Positions 12,049 to 25,630 of a DNA stretch of 64,000 nucleotides are shown one piece after another. The DNA comes from Chinchilla lanigera. Taxonomy: Eukaryota; Chordata; Mammalia; Rodentia; Chinchillidae. The translations under genes were made by a program, and so were the position numbers. Under the pieces are notes generated by a model. The model was given only the letters and a program-made list of their open reading frames with translations, did not search any database and had not been told where the DNA came from. Every line of letters starts with the position of its first letter. Position 1 is the stretch's first letter. Location of the stretch: assembly GCF_000276665.1 (NCBI RefSeq), contig NW_004955416.1, positions 3,890,643 to 3,954,642 of the forward strand, read 5' to 3'.

Positions 12049-15000
12049 TAAAATTTTAGGTGCACAATTGACGAGCTTAGACTCAGTGGAGGAGATGTGT
12101 CTAGCTTTAACCTGACATAAAGTTCTGCTTCACAAAACACATTTCATACTCTTCTATTTTACATTCAATCAACTGGAGGGTCACTGCAGACTATTCTTTC
12201 CTACAGCTTAAAAATCAGATAGGCCACAGGAAGATGTCAGTTCAGCAGTTGCACACTCACATGCTTATTTCAAACTGCTTGGTTTTCAATGAGTTTGAAG
12301 GTAAAGAGTTATTAGGCAGGTAACATACTGTCTTGTAATGTATCTAACCATTCCAGTGAACATTTTAAGAAATTATAACAGAGTTCCACTTAAAATGAGC
12401 CAAATTCAGTTGAGTCTCCTGGAATAAATTTTGAGCCTGGAGTTAAAGGATGATGTGATTATAATGCTACCGGAGACCATTACATTTTAAAGGACAGCGG
12501 ATTTTTGTTGCTTAAATGCTGAATACAATCTGAGCTGTCATTTAAATACCTAATAAACATTTTTAGAGAGACCACACGAATTTTTCCTTTGGGACTGGAC
12601 TTAAGGCTGTGAAAAGAGATGCCCAGTCATGCTTCATTAAAAACTTTGAAATTACTAAAGAGTTAAAGTTTACTTCTTAAAACAGGATTGGGTGGGTGGT
12701 AACCACTTCGTGAAGCAGGACATTATTAATCAGTAAATTTAGTATTGTAATAATAATGAAAATTTTGATAACCCTTGACTAAAATATTATGTAAATTATT
12801 AGTAACTTTACTGGATATACTGTATATCTTAGTCCATGGTTGTCATGACTCAGTATAAACATGGCCTCTGGGATAGGTTTTGTTAGCACGGCTGGCGCTG
12901 TGACCAGTTGTGACCCAGCGATTACCGATCTGGATTGTTGTTGGAAGCTCTTACAAGTTACATGTGTGTATGGATGTCTGCACATGTGTGTGCGTGTTTG
13001 TTTATATGTGTTTGCTTATATTCTTCCTAGTTTCATAAAGGCTTAGTGTAAGTAAAATTTTTGATAAAAATTTATTTTCTTTCCTAAGTAAAAATAGATT
13101 TAAAAATAATCTAACACAGCCTTCCTACAAGAACATTCAATACCTAAGATACAGCCTTTTTGTATATATTTCTAGTTCTAGTCCCCTACCTAGCCTAAAA
13201 TAAAACACAGTATTGTCACAAGCTTGCCTTTTTATTAAACTAAAGTAAAACAGATTTTCTACTCTCTCTATAAAATTAATGATAGCTTTAGAAATTGTAG
13301 AAGTGCCAACTTCATGTTTCTGTAGTGATAAAGTTTAGCATGTTCATATAACAACTAACACCATCTCCAAGTATCTGAGGCTGAATTACATGTTAATTTT
13401 AAAGCACATAAAATAGTTAAAAATCAATTTAAAGTTAAGGTTTTAAAAGCATAATGTCTTTTGAAGGATTGCATATTGATTTTAAATATAACTATCTAAT
13501 TATATATGCATGGACTAAAGTATGAAGTCAACTGCTCTGTAAATGCCAGGAGGCTATTTTTCAGTAATAGTTGAGATGCTTACGGGAAACTAGATTGCTG
13601 TATTGCTGGCGAAGAAAATGGCTTGTGAGGTTATTTACAGGTTTTGCCCCATGGTCACTGCCATACATCAATAATGAGGTATTCTTATAGACAGAGTCTA
13701 AGTGTTTCTGCTTATGGCACATTATAAATTCCGTTTGGAGTATTTTCCTTACATTTTTGTCATCATTCACTTGCCTGTTGTTTTTTTTTTGGCTGTGTTA
13801 TTATTGTCTGTAGGATTTAATGTAGTATATGATTTCAATTGAAAAAGATAATGGTATACATCTATAAATTGTACTCTTTGACTAGATTATAATTTTTACA
13901 ATTCCATTATGACTATTGCCAGTAAAATTGTTTTTATATGCTTTATTTTCTAGATGTTGCATTTGATGTAAGTTTGTGTCAAACAAAGCATAATCGAAAG
14001 GTGTATCTTTCCAAAATCTCAAATTGGTGACTGCTTTTACCATGCAAAATAAAACAGGCAGAGAAGTTTATAGAGAGACGGATTTTATTGTTGTGTTGAA
14101 GTTGTACCAATTTCATATAATGTAAATGCATTTACAATGATGTTTCCTCAACTGATCAACAAAAATTATTTTATTTCTCACTAAATATGTTATTGGTTTT
14201 CCATGTGAGAAAATGCCGTTTATGAGGCATTCTGATAATTTGGTAACATTTATATTGCTTAGCCCCAGCACATCATACTATTTTCTAAGGAAGCACACAT
14301 TTGGTAAATCAAATAGTGTAAAATCTTTTTACTCCATTATGAAAGTTACATATAGACATTTGTGTAAGTGCAGTAAAGTAAATTAGTCATTTACTAAGAG
14401 AACATCACACAGTAGCAAAGATTACATGCCCGTGTACTTTTTCTTGCTTTTAGTATCTGCTATATTTTTTCCTTCAGAGCCATGGTCATCCACACTTTTT
14501 CCACCACAGCTCATATTCATTGAGAAAAAAAGTGAGAAACCAGCCACTTCAACATGCCCAAGTGTGAGTCCTGGAGACAGCTATTAGACAGAAGTCTACA
14601 CAGAGACGCAAGGAAAGATAATGATTCAGGAAGCTTCAAGTGCTGTGGCTTTCATTTCTGTGCCATCACTAACCTCAGTTTCATGATTCAACATTTTGGA
14701 TGTAAATAATTTACAACAATAAAAGTGAGAGCACATTTATGTGCAATAGAAGTAAATAATTTAGTTCTAAAATGTGGGATACCCCTGGTAATGAGATACC
14801 ATTGAGAGTTATTAATCTATTGTCTTCATTGTACTCTGAAAATGTGTGAAATTTTGTGATTTAAAAATTTGAGGTTTTTTTTACTTTATTTCCACCTGTA
14901 AATTAAATCACAGCTGTGTGCATGGGGAGAGGAAGAAAAACAATAGAAAGAAAAAGGCAGTAATGATGCCTTACCACTTGTTTTGATGGAGGGCATAAAT

Positions 15001-15324
15001 GACTACGTCTTATAATTACAGGATTTAAAACTATGTTCACCGATATGTAATAATAAAAGATAGGATAATTCTCTAGAAGAAAAATGTTTGTAAGTGGTGT
15101 AAAAATTTTATTTAAGTTGAACTCACATGTACAGAATCAAAATCAGTCTCAGGTAAGCCAGGGAATGATGTAACCACATCGACATTCTCAATGAAACGAA
15201 GGGTAAAGGTAATGATTCAGAGAATTATTACCAAATGCTTTCGGCTGAATTAAAGTGCCAGAATAAGATACTACTTTTTTTCCTGGACTTTGTGCAATGT
15301 CATCCCTTTGGTAAGCATCCCTTT

Positions 15325-15515
15325 TTGAAGTCCTGCCCCTCATTTCGTTATTTAGCCGCTGTGAGACTTCAAGTTGCTCTACCTTTCTTAACCTTACTTT
15401 CCTTAACTATAAATATGAGACTACTAATAGCGTCTAGTCAGGTGGCTGTTGTAAAGAATAAATAAAATGATCTCTCAAAGTACTTAGCACAGAGCCTTCA
15501 TATGGCTGTTATCAA
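15325..15515 (+). repeat. MIR element
   Basis: Segments resembling the MIR consensus in order: tttagccgctgtgagacttcaag, ttccttaactataaatatgag, a ggctgttgtaaagaataaa stretch and acttagcacagagcct. It lies inside the U12-type intron. Confidence 0.7.
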
Positions 15516-15560
15516 CTACTGTGTAATTTTAATGCTTTTTTAGAAGCTCTGTAGAGGTCA

Positions 15561-15725
15561 TGGGCAGGCTTATTCTCATTCTCAGCTTTGCCACGTATAA
15601 CTGGCCTTGCGCAGGTTCCTAAGTCTCAGTTTTCGCACATGTGAAATAAAGCTAATAATAATTGCAAGGATAAAATAACATACATAAATCGCTGATACAG
15701 TGCCTGCCACCTAGGAAGCATTGAA
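15561..15725 (+). repeat. MIR element (second, tandem)
   Basis: It shows ctcagctttgccacgtataactg, ctcagttttcgcacatgtgaaat and cagtgcctgccacctaggaag in MIR order. It is in the same orientation as the MIR 45 bp upstream. Confidence 0.7.
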
Positions 15726-16363
15726 ACACTCTTTATTCATGTGTGTATCTGTTTATCTGCGTATATGTAAAAAGACTTAGACAGCCTCTTTATGCACATT
15801 CTCACCTGGGGTTAGTTTTCTATAAAATGCCTTCACTGCGGATTCCCTATATTCTCAAGTCAGTCGGCTGTTTGGCTTCTCAAGTCACAGAGGCCCAGCA
15901 GCAGTAGATGGGAAGTGGAATAGAGGAGCTGCTCAACGCTGGGTAAGTGACAAGTGTGAATTCACAGATTTACAGAGCTCTGTAAGACTGGAGATTCTTT
16001 TAGGGCAGGTCAGGTTAGTATTCTTAACTGTAAGGTAATTGCTTAATTAATGTGTACTAAATTGAATTGAAAGATTTTTAGCACAGGTTAACGGATGTTT
16101 GAAAATGTCTCCCCTTTTTAAAACAAGTTAAAATCACACCCATTTTTAAATCTTTGCAGAATATATAAGCATTAGAGAAAAGTCCATTGTATTGTTTAAA
16201 TGAGGAGGAGGAATGTGTGTTGAAATTGAATTCCTCAGACATGTGGGCTGCAGGTCGTAGGACTTTCCTCAGTTCTCCATTTCATCTCGGTGTGGACCCA
16301 GTGTTAGCACTTTCCTGATGGTGCCGTGCTGCTTGTGCTGCCTTCCTTAACTAAACTTCCCAG

Positions 16364-16431
16364 TGCCATTGGACACGAGCATGAAATCTTGCTGAGAGAC
16401 TTGCTTCTGGAGAAAAACCTGTCCTTTCTAG
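16364..16431 (+). CDS. CDIN1: CDIN1 internal coding exon (about residues 159-182, part)
   Basis: This 68-nt exon gives one base completing His, then [18 protein letters not shown] followed by LSFL, and a final G that opens the Asp codon finished in the next exon. The donor is a strong G|gtgagt. The peptide matches human CDIN1, with Ile where I recall Val at 167. The Leu codon CTG at 16419-16421 corresponds to L178, changed to Gln in a reported CDA type Ib family, and here it is the normal residue. The segment is probably helical, leading into the nuclease core. The acceptor belongs to the U12-type intron, while the downstream donor is ordinary U2 type and phase 1. Confidence 0.95.
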
Positions 16432-17089
16432 GTGAGTGTTGCTCTCATCTTCCGTAGCTGGTAATATCTCCTGGAGTGCTTAAATACATATTTTTAAAGT
16501 CTTCCAGCCGAAGTTATGTGCTAAAGGAAGACAGAATGATGATGGATGCTCTGCATGTTATCTTTGATTGATTTAGAACTGAGCAGGAGCTCAGTTACCT
16601 AATCCCCTGTATATACAGTACATGCACAGGCTTGCAATTAATATTTTATAGAATAAGTGGCTGGAAAAATGCTTTAATATCCTTTGCAGTATTACTTTTG
16701 GTGTCATGAGATATTAACCATAATCTGGGCCTTATGAGAGAGAAGGAGAGAGAAAAACAAAAGAAATATTGTCTATAAAGTGCTTTATATATTAAAAAGA
16801 ATGGTTAGAAAAATTCGTGTTAGGTATATTCATCTCATGTTAGGGTAGTTCTTCTACTTGAAAGCAAAATATTAAGCTTTTATTATTTTTATGCCAAACA
16901 TTAATTGTCCTCATAGATTTAGTATGATTGTTCAAAATCCCACATGTATGCATGTGTTTATATGCCATTGTAGAATCTAATTGCAGATTTCTAACATCTC
17001 TTAAGAACTAGAAATTAAGTCTCAAAGGACAGACATGTGGTAGCTGGTCATGGAAATAATAAACTGCCCTGTAGTGAATTTCTCATCTC

Positions 17090-17130
17090 TATTTTATTTT
17101 ATTTTATTTTATCTTATTTATTTATCATTT
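17090..17130. repeat. (TTTTA)n microsatellite
   Basis: About five units of TTTTA, decaying into TTATTTATC. Confidence 0.9.
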
Positions 17131-18547
17131 ATCTCCTTACCTATTTGTTTCTTTGTTTTCTCTATTTTAGATGTGGTAATTTGCAAAGAATCCATTCAAG
17201 AGTTATATGGATTTATTTTTTGTAGACAGTATGTTATAATTTTTAGAAGGAAAAAAGTAGAGAATATTGGGTTACATAATTTTTGTTTCAAATTAGCAAC
17301 AAACTGGCCAAGTAAAGTCAAGGCGTGTTCTGTCAAATTAAGGTGTTTAATACAGTACTTCAATAAATCTAAATCTTAATGCTTAGTACTTTTCTTAATA
17401 AATTAGAAAATGGAGTTGGATGTGTTGTAAGATTGTTGATAATGTGAAGCTGAAAGGTATCATATTCTCTATTTAGGGTTAAAAAACAATAGAATGGGGA
17501 AGTAGTTATTAGTTACTAAATTTCAGTATGTAGAACCAGCAAGTTTTTTTATTTAAAAGGGGCAATTGAATTGTTCAACCTATGGAAATAGGGTAATTTG
17601 AGAAGAAATTGGCTTTTGAAAATCTAAAAATAAGTTGATAATAGATAGAACCAGTTGTATTGGGTGTCCATGTTGCCCCATGAGATGTATTTCAGAAACG
17701 TGGAATTCTGATAATATTAAAAGAATTAGCAGATCAAATAGATCACTCAGTGGTCACTATAGACATAGCCAAATCCAACTGTTTTGCTTTTGTTTGTTTT
17801 TGTTTGAAGCTAGCAGGGGAGCAGTCAGATTTTCAAAACTTCTTTGTGTTACTCTCTTGGCACCATCTGCCTATGATCATCAGGCCCTCAGCTCCTTCTT
17901 TTGATTCGCCTAACTTTTCTCTACCTTCTTCCTGAAGAGTAAGAGTTTAAATGTGGCTATCTTTAGATGTAGGTCCTCAACTTTCCTGAAGTGGGTGTAG
18001 ACTGGATTTGCAAAAGGCATTGTGGAAATGTAGTCAAAGAATTATTTCCACTTGCCAACAAGTGGTACAGAAAATAGACCAAAACTGAAACTGATGGGTC
18101 CCATGTATTCCTCTGTTCTGTGGGATGTAGAGGTGATTATTTCATAGATGCATATCCAAAAAGTGAAATGTAATTGATCTTTAAATGAATTCTAAGACAT
18201 TTAGCCAATTCCATGTAACCTCCATTCTATCTTGAAGCATTTTCTCATCAGCATACAGAAAATTGTTAACTTATGCTATGCATAGTAAGTGTTTTAATGT
18301 GGTACTGAGGGAACACATGTTTATTTATCATTAAAACATGAAAACTTAAAGGCTGTAAAATACTGTTGTGAATTGTTGTTCTTTTATCTTGTAAATAGTT
18401 CTTCGCAATGATTAATTAGCTCTAAAGTACTGTGCCAGGTAAATTTAAATAGATCATGATGTTAAATCCAACTGTCAAAAACATTACTATATAGATTATT
18501 AATCTAATCATATACTTTATTGTTTACATGTACACACATTGAATTTG

Positions 18548-18650
18548 GGTTTTTTTTTTGTTTTTTGGTTTTTTTCTGGTACCGGGAATCGAACTCATGA
18601 CCTTGTGCTTGCCAGGCAGGCGCTGTGCCACTGAGCTAAATCCCTAGCCC
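18548..18650 (-). mobile_element. Young tRNA-derived (ID-type) SINE with 15-bp TSD
   Basis: The minus-strand copy has a tRNA-like head and an A-rich tail seen as T runs on +. It is flanked by perfect target-site duplications CACACATTGAATTTG at 18533-18547 and 18651-18665, evidence for L1-type retroposition. It belongs to the window's youngest SINE group (head aggtctgg-like 'ggctagggatttagctcag'). Confidence 0.95.
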
Positions 18651-19019
18651 CACACATTGAATTTGTTTCAGAGATTTTGCAAGTGTATTTCATTTTTAAT
18701 TTATTGATTAGCAGAGGTAAAAATCTTTCTGTTAGTTTCTAATCTGAATTACTTTCCACAGAAAAAAATTTTTTATTGTTTACATATTAACCATTTTAAA
18801 AGTTATGACTTGCTCTAAAATTTTATCCTATTCTAAATTTTCTACTCATTGTAGTTTTCATAGTTACTGTGTATTTTAATCAGATATGAAATAAAGATTC
18901 TGTATTTGAATTTCTGCGTTTTGAAAAGCCTCAATAATTATTAGAGATATTATTTTGCTTACAGAATATTTTAAGAGTCAGAGTAACAGTATAACTTCTC
19001 AAGTATCCTGTAATCCAAT

Positions 19020-19745
19020 TTTTCTTTTTTTCTTCTTTTTGTACATTCTTTCACTACATGCAGTTTACAGTCACCTTCGGGAATGGGTACATGTGTATAA
19101 TATAGCATGGTTCTTCTTTTGATCCTCTCCCTCTCCCCTCCTCTGAACCCCCTTATCTCACAGGTATGATATAATGTTTACATTCATTTAAGTAATTAGG
19201 CTCCTGTACATGGCATCGCCTTACTTCCTCTTCCCCTCTCCATCTCCTGTCACCCTCAGCCTCCTGGACCCCTTCTATCTGTAAGAGATCGATCCCCTTG
19301 TCTCCTTCTGCCCATCCTTTATTGTGCTCCTTCATCCTTTTCCTTACTCAATAAGGGATACTGTACGTTATTTAAACTTGTGTGTCTGATTTATTTCACT
19401 CAACTTTATGTTTTACAGGTATATCCATTTTCCTAAAAATGTCTCAAATTTGTCCTTCTTTATAGCCCAGCAGTATTTCATTAATTATAGACATCATATT
19501 TCTTTTATCCAATCATCTGTTGATGAGAATATAGGCTGCTTCTAGGATTTAGCTTTTATGAATTGTGTTGTTAGAGGCATTGATGTACGAGTATCATTGC
19601 AGTATGATTTTTCAGCTCTTTGGGGAAGATACCTAGAAGGGGGATAGCTGCATCATATGGAACTTCTAATTTAGGTTCTCCGTACTGATAATCCATAATG
19701 GTCGCATTAGTTTACATTCCCACCAAGAATGTATTGATATCTCTT
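19020..19745 (-). mobile_element. LINE-1 3' fragment
   Basis: The + strand is the complement of the L1 3' region: tttatccaatcatctgttgatg, gaatataggctgcttctagg, gcatcatatggaactt and acattcccaccaagaatg are hallmark phrases. A C/T-rich block at 19120-19290 matches the polypurine tract of the 3' UTR. No intact frame. Confidence 0.8.
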
Positions 19746-20044
19746 GCCAATAGAGGCAAAAACAAAATAAAGTACGAATTTTTTCCTAGCCGTACTGTTT
19801 TCTTGATTTTCTTCCTTCATAGCCACTTACTGAGTACTTGCTAGGGCATATTGCTACCCTGGCAGCATGGAAATGAGAAAGAGAAGTGTCCTTGTCATTG
19901 AAAACTTGTTCGTACTCGTGGAATTATTATCCTATCTTACAGACATATTTATACCAATAAGTATACCATTATAAGATAGTTGAAAATTGAATAAGTGATG
20001 TTAAATTTTCTAACTATGAAATATTTTTCATTTATATATTCATT

Positions 20045-20335
20045 TATTCCACAAATAAGTTAATAAGGTAGGTGCTATTGTAGGACATAGAGCAAAGTCA
20101 AGTGAAGTTTCTGCTTCCATGGAGTTAAGGTCTAGACAAGCTACCAAAATATGAATATAATTTCCTGCAGTTTCTGGGAGTTCTTGTCAGTCTTTTATTC
20201 ATTATACATTCTTTCAGCTAACGTTTTTAGTGTGTTTTGTACATGCCAGGAACTAAAACTGTACTAACTAGTGTAAAGATGATCAGTTACAAGCACCCTA
20301 TGTCCCAGAGACACACAGCCTTGTACACTGTCGTC
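20045..20335 (-). repeat. LINE-2-like remnants (two short pieces)
   Basis: Both pieces (20045-20170 and 20195-20335) read like the common L2 tail complement: 'attcatttattcc...', 'aggtgctattgtagg', 'catgccaggaac'. They are strongly decayed and the boundaries are approximate. Confidence 0.4.
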
Positions 20336-23300
20336 ACATCTGTTCTAGTGAGAGTGGATTCTCTGTTCAGTGCCTCTCCCTGAACAGTTGCTCACTCAGT
20401 TGTCTTCAGAATGAAAATAAACGCTCCTATGGCTAATGTCATGCTACTCTTATTAAACCTTTCTAAGAAAAAGTATATATTACACTAAAAATCAATAACT
20501 GCACGTTACAGGTGAAGAAAATGTTGCTGCCTCATGAACTATTTTTACTGACATAGTGATAGAATTTTACGTATTCATCTGTTTTACCTCTCCGGGACCT
20601 TCTTGCCCTGTGTACTGTTAGGATGGCCAGTTGCATTCATTAGCATGGCTCTCTTACCATTGAGCTAATTTAAGTATGTGCCATCATAAAGACTTTTAAA
20701 ATTTAAGTTGACTCAAACGTGACCTTCTAGGAAAATTTAAAGTATATTTCAGCAAATGTTAGTAGTTCTTCCCAAGGATAACTAACTTAGAGTTAATATT
20801 TATTGATCAACATCTGAGGTCTCAGAAAATGTCAAGAACCATTGTCTACTCTGAAGCTTTCATACACGAAGAGCTGTTTAAATTTTAAGTTGATTGATTA
20901 GCACTGTGAGTACCTTACCACCTCTGCCAAAGATTTACCCCATTTATAATATTAACACGACAGAAACTTTAGTCTATTGATGAGGAAATTTTAATTTATT
21001 TCTCTCAAGGGATTAATGAGACCATGCTTTGTTGTTGTATCCCCTTATTAGACTTTTGTTCTTGTTTGTTTCAGTTAGTTTCAGTTTAGTTTTTTTTTCC
21101 CTTTTGAGACTTTTGAACAGAAAGGGTAAGTAAGAGTAGGAAGTAAAACAATGACAGTGAGAAGATGACAAAACCGTTAGCACTGTTAGGAGAAATATGA
21201 AAGAGTTTATGCCAAAGATGGAAGATAAACCACTCATCCTCCATGGACTGGCATGTCTCCAGGTCAGAGGGACTTTCATTAGTGACTTCCACAGCCGCTG
21301 TCTGGTGCAAACTCTTGTTAAGTTTAGCTTAATAAGGATGGCTCTGGAGATGTTTTATTCTTTCTGGTGGATGTTACCCTGTTAGTAGACACTAACAATT
21401 ATTTTGAGTGACACCTGAGAGGCATTTTCTCTATCCCTGCCTTACCTCTTCCCCCTGTGTTTGGACAAATCAGCATTTTTTACATGGGTACTTTTCTAAC
21501 ATTCATGTATTACTCCATAGGACTCCAGGAGGGTATAATCTATAAAGCCAAATAGGCTTAGTAAAGGATGTCCCTTGCTGTAAGAAATTAGGTTCTTTGT
21601 TTCTAAGAGTTCATCTGCTCCTGCTGCTTTATTCCCCACCTAAAGCAATAGTGCTCTGCGGGAGAAGTGATTATGATGTGAAAACAGGGGCTTATGACTC
21701 CAGGTGAAGAACAGGCAGCAGGAATAGATGAGGCTTAGGACAGTAGGACTGTTGACATGCAGATGTTAGTGGTACCAAGTAAAAGGCTAGAAATAAAGCA
21801 TATGATTATATAAGCTAAAGGGAACTGAGGTGCTTGGGTATTTCATAAGGTATAGGCCACTTATATTCCTATCTACCGGAAAGTTAAAAATAAGATACAG
21901 TTTTTAAAGTAGCAGGGACATGATATTGGGGCAGGGATATGGAGAGTTTGGGTTCTGTTTGCCCCTTCCTGAAGAAATTGTCAAGGTGAGAGACTTTCTT
22001 ACTTATTCCTCTTACCAAATATACTTGTGCACACTTCTCCTGGGGACTGAGGAAAGGAACAAGAGACTCCTTGTTGCTACTGGAAGCTGAAATTCTCTCT
22101 GCAACTTTGAAGGAAGTTGTCCTGTGCATTTACAGGGGCAGTCTTCCTGCTTCTGGGCTATAGCCCTTTCCTTGTCACTGCTCTGGTAAGATAACTTAGG
22201 TCTGCTTTCCTGACCGTTGCAGGGTTATTGGGACTATTTTGGTTGTGAGTGACAGAAAGCAAATCAAACCAGTGTACATACATACATTGAAGTGATTTGT
22301 TCAGATATACATCTGGAAAATCCAAAGGAGGAAAACGGCTTCTCCTGTTTCTAGAATCCAAAAAGGCAAAACGGTATCTTCAGCATCTCCCCCTTTTCTC
22401 CTTGGATTCTGCACTTTTCTGTGTTGGCTCGTTCCCTAGAAACAAAGGTAAATCACTGGCAGTTGCTAGTTGAGTCCTTAAGGAGTTCGTAATCCCAGAG
22501 AAAAGTTTGTGAATTCTCTTTTTTCCCTGTAACAAATATTAGAAAGATCAGCATCAAGGGTCTGCTCCCATTGCTCAGTGACTGGAGGTCACGTTATTGA
22601 AGGACATTGTGAATCACATCATGATTCACATGAGTTGGGTAGTAACGCCAGGCAGGATGACATACAGGACCACAAGGTAAAAATACCTCTCTACAGTGAA
22701 TTTGCTATAGGCTAAGACTTTGTTCTCCATAACCAACAGATGTGGAGGGGTCAAATCAGTTACTGTTATTGCAAGGTGGCCTTCTTGGTCCTGTGTGTAT
22801 GTGCACACACATTTGTCTATCTGTGTAGGAGCTCTTTTCTGTGTCTCAGAGCTGCTAACATGCCTTTCTCTGTGGAGTTGTTTGGGGACAGATAGAGTTG
22901 TCTCCACAGAAGGGTTTGACATCAGTGACTTTAGCTAAATGGAATTGCGGTGGACAAAAGCTAACATTCAACCACTCAGAATTTGGGAGTTGAAATGGCC
23001 TCTCATGAGTGTCTAATCTCTTATGCTGTTCAGAAAAACTGGCCTTAGCCCTATCCGAGCTAGTTCCTGTCCTGTATCTTTTGAGTCTACCATGCTGATT
23101 TGTCCCTTCATTCATGGCATTAAGCCAAAAGGATTTAGAATGGTGTGGTATAATGTAAGGAAGAGTTTTATTTTTGTTGCTGTTCACGTCCCCGGTCTCT
23201 CTGCAGCCATCAGGCAGTAAGGACTGGCTTACCTAGCATCTCTTTACACTGCTCTGGCTTCTTGACCTCCCATTTGTTTCCCATCTTTAGGGCACTTCAG

Positions 23301-23968
23301 TTTTCCCTTGTATTGTCCCCTAAAGACATGAACGAAGGACAAGGTCAGAGCAGTCAGTTGTAGTCCTTATTAGTGGCTTTGATAAGAGGCTTGAGGGGAA
23401 GAGGTTCAAACTAATGGCTGTAATGAAATTTTGGGTTCTGTAAAGATTTCGTTTTTCTGTGCCGTCAGTTCCCTCATGAAATGTATATATTTTTGTGCCT
23501 TTCATGTGGTTTGCATATCATAACAGCTATTACTGAAGCCTTCACAATTTCTTAAATTATGTTAAAAAGTCTGAAACTTACTCTTAGAGAACATAAAAAT
23601 GTAGAGAACAATGGTCATAGCTTCAAGTGTCAAGGCAGTGTTTCAGATAGCAGAAAAATATAATACGAGATACGATGTACTGTAGTTTTAATTTGTATTT
23701 ATATAGGTGAGCTTTTTGACTTCCCTCAATCCAATAAAGCCACAAAGTATTAAAAAGATTATTTTTTATCATAGGGTATACTGTAACTTAGAGTTTTAGA
23801 AACCTTTTGACAAATTCATAGATAAAAGACATCAGATGTCACTTTTCATTTCCAGATGTTGTAGATTGAAATTTTGTACAATTTCTCTGGGAACAATGAC
23901 ATTTCTTGAATTGAAAGTGTTTAATAAAACAAAATAAAAGAAAAAAATCTTTCCTTAATAGCCTTCAT

Positions 23969-24052
23969 GCGGCTAGGGATTTAGCGCAGCAGCACAGCGC
24001 CTGCCTGGCAAGCACGAGTTCATGAGTTCGAGTCTGGTACCGAAAAAAAAAA
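23969..24052 (+). mobile_element. Young tRNA-derived (ID-type) SINE with 12-bp TSD
   Basis: It begins gcggctagggatttagcgca with an A box, has a B box near gagttcgagtctgg, and ends in an A12 tail. The target-site duplication AATAGCCTTCAT lies at 23957-23968 and 24053-24064. It is not a functional tRNA gene: no acceptor stem pairing is evident and it has a poly-A tail. Confidence 0.95.
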
Positions 24053-24636
24053 AATAGCCTTCATTCTCCCTGTGATTCCTAAGTATATATTAACTAGTTT
24101 CAGATGTCCTCCATTCGCTACCTCAAAACCAGCCTTTTATTTTAAAAAAAGAAATTGTACAATTAGTACTTAATTGCTTTGGGTATTTTGAGTATATATA
24201 GGAGAGGGTAACTCAAAGGCCAGAGAAATTGAACTCTCACAATGTTCTTCATACATGTATAATTTCTTTTTGAAAAATAGATTCCAAAGGGAGGTCTGAC
24301 AACCCAGAAATAGACATGGGTTGTTTTTATACATTTGAAATAATAACAATGAATTTTTAAAGATTTAAAAAATTAGCATCAATTTTATCTGTGACTATAG
24401 TTTTTTAGGTATTTTTAGAGTTATACAGTAAAGAATATCACCAAAGGGCTCGAAATCAAGCAGTTATCATGCTATCTCCTCTTCACGGAGATGTGGTCTG
24501 AATAATACCGGCAGGTAGTCAGCTGCTGATCCCACAAGAAGAAAGTGAGAACTCACCCAACATCACACATCACAAATATTACGCAGGATCAGATTTAAAT
24601 ATTTGCTATAATTAAGACAAGCATACAGTCTACCTG

Positions 24637-24835
24637 GACAAAGTAGAACTTGGTTGACATGAGCTCTTGCCTCTTACCTATCCAAGAGATCCTGGTCCTG
24701 GTGGATAACTTCTCTAGTTCACTTTTACTAGCTCTTGCCCTGACAAAGTAGAACCTGGTTGACATGAGCTCTTGCCTCTTACCTATCTGAGAGATCCTGG
24801 TCCTGGTGGATAACTTCTCTAGTTCACTTTTACTA
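24637..24835. repeat. Recent 105-bp tandem duplication
   Basis: Two consecutive copies (24637-24741 and 24742-24835, the second slightly truncated) differ at about three positions, for example agaacttgg versus agaacctgg and atccaaga versus atctgaga. This is a local duplication rather than an interspersed repeat. Confidence 0.95.
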
Positions 24836-25523
24836 TGTATTATACATAATATATGTATTATGTATGTTTGACTAGTATTCCCTAAGACTTACCTAGTTCA
24901 GAATTACAGTTTTTCATGAGGTACCCATTCTCTGAAACTTTACATTTTGTCTATCAGGAAGCTAACAAGTCCACTTTTAAGTGATAATACTGTCATATTT
25001 ATTATGTTAGCAGTGAACACTTGAACTGTGACTTTAATAAACTTTGTAATTATGAAATATTTGGGGTTCTTAAATATATTCCTTAAATCAGAAGAGTGTA
25101 TGTCTGCAGTATTCACTGAGTAAGATAGGTTTACAGAACTTGAAAATTGATTTGAGGAGGGAATTATACTCAAAGTAACTGTCCATATTATTGCCCCCTC
25201 CTTCTAATACTATTCTCGTTTATTTTCTGAATCTTGATCTTTTTTCTTGAAAAAGCTCAAGAGATTACTTAAACATTTAGTTTCTACTTGGAAAATTCAA
25301 ACAATCATTAAGTAACCATACTTGGTTCACATATCTGAAAAGTATTGAAAGAACCTGTGTGTAGTGCATGATTCTCAAGGAAAATATAAAATATAGATCT
25401 ATGGAATATAAACATCTGAACGGATCAGCTGCCCTAGAAGAAATTGGAAGAGTGACCAAAGAGCTGCCCAGAAGTAGCACCAGACAGAAATTGAACTTGA
25501 GGGAGAATTCTGTCCAAACTTTT

Positions 25524-25630
25524 TGGTTTTTTTTTTTATTTTGTTTTGTTTTTCTCCAGTACCGGGAACCGAACTCACGACCTTGCGCTTGCCAGGCAGG
25601 CGCTTTGCCGCTGAGCTAAATCCCCAGCCC
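25524..25630 (-). mobile_element. Young tRNA-derived (ID-type) SINE with 14-bp TSD
   Basis: A minus-strand copy with perfect target-site duplications CTGTCCAAACTTTT at 25510-25523 and 25631-25644. The sequence is close to the copy at 42150, including the gcgcaaggtcgtgagttcgg segment on the minus strand. Confidence 0.95.

Noticed and set aside
22200..22450. Resemblance to a mammalian interspersed repeat (gtgagtgacagaaagcaaatc)
   Set aside because: I could not place it in a family, so it is only mentioned in the intron entry.
23969..24052. tRNA-like sequence with A and B boxes, possible tRNA-Ala gene
   Set aside because: Poly-A tail, target-site duplications and the same sequence elsewhere in the window mark it as a SINE; the acceptor stem does not pair convincingly.
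24637..24835. Possible CRISPR-like repeat pair
   Set aside because: Just two 105-bp copies directly in tandem with no spacers, in a vertebrate intron.
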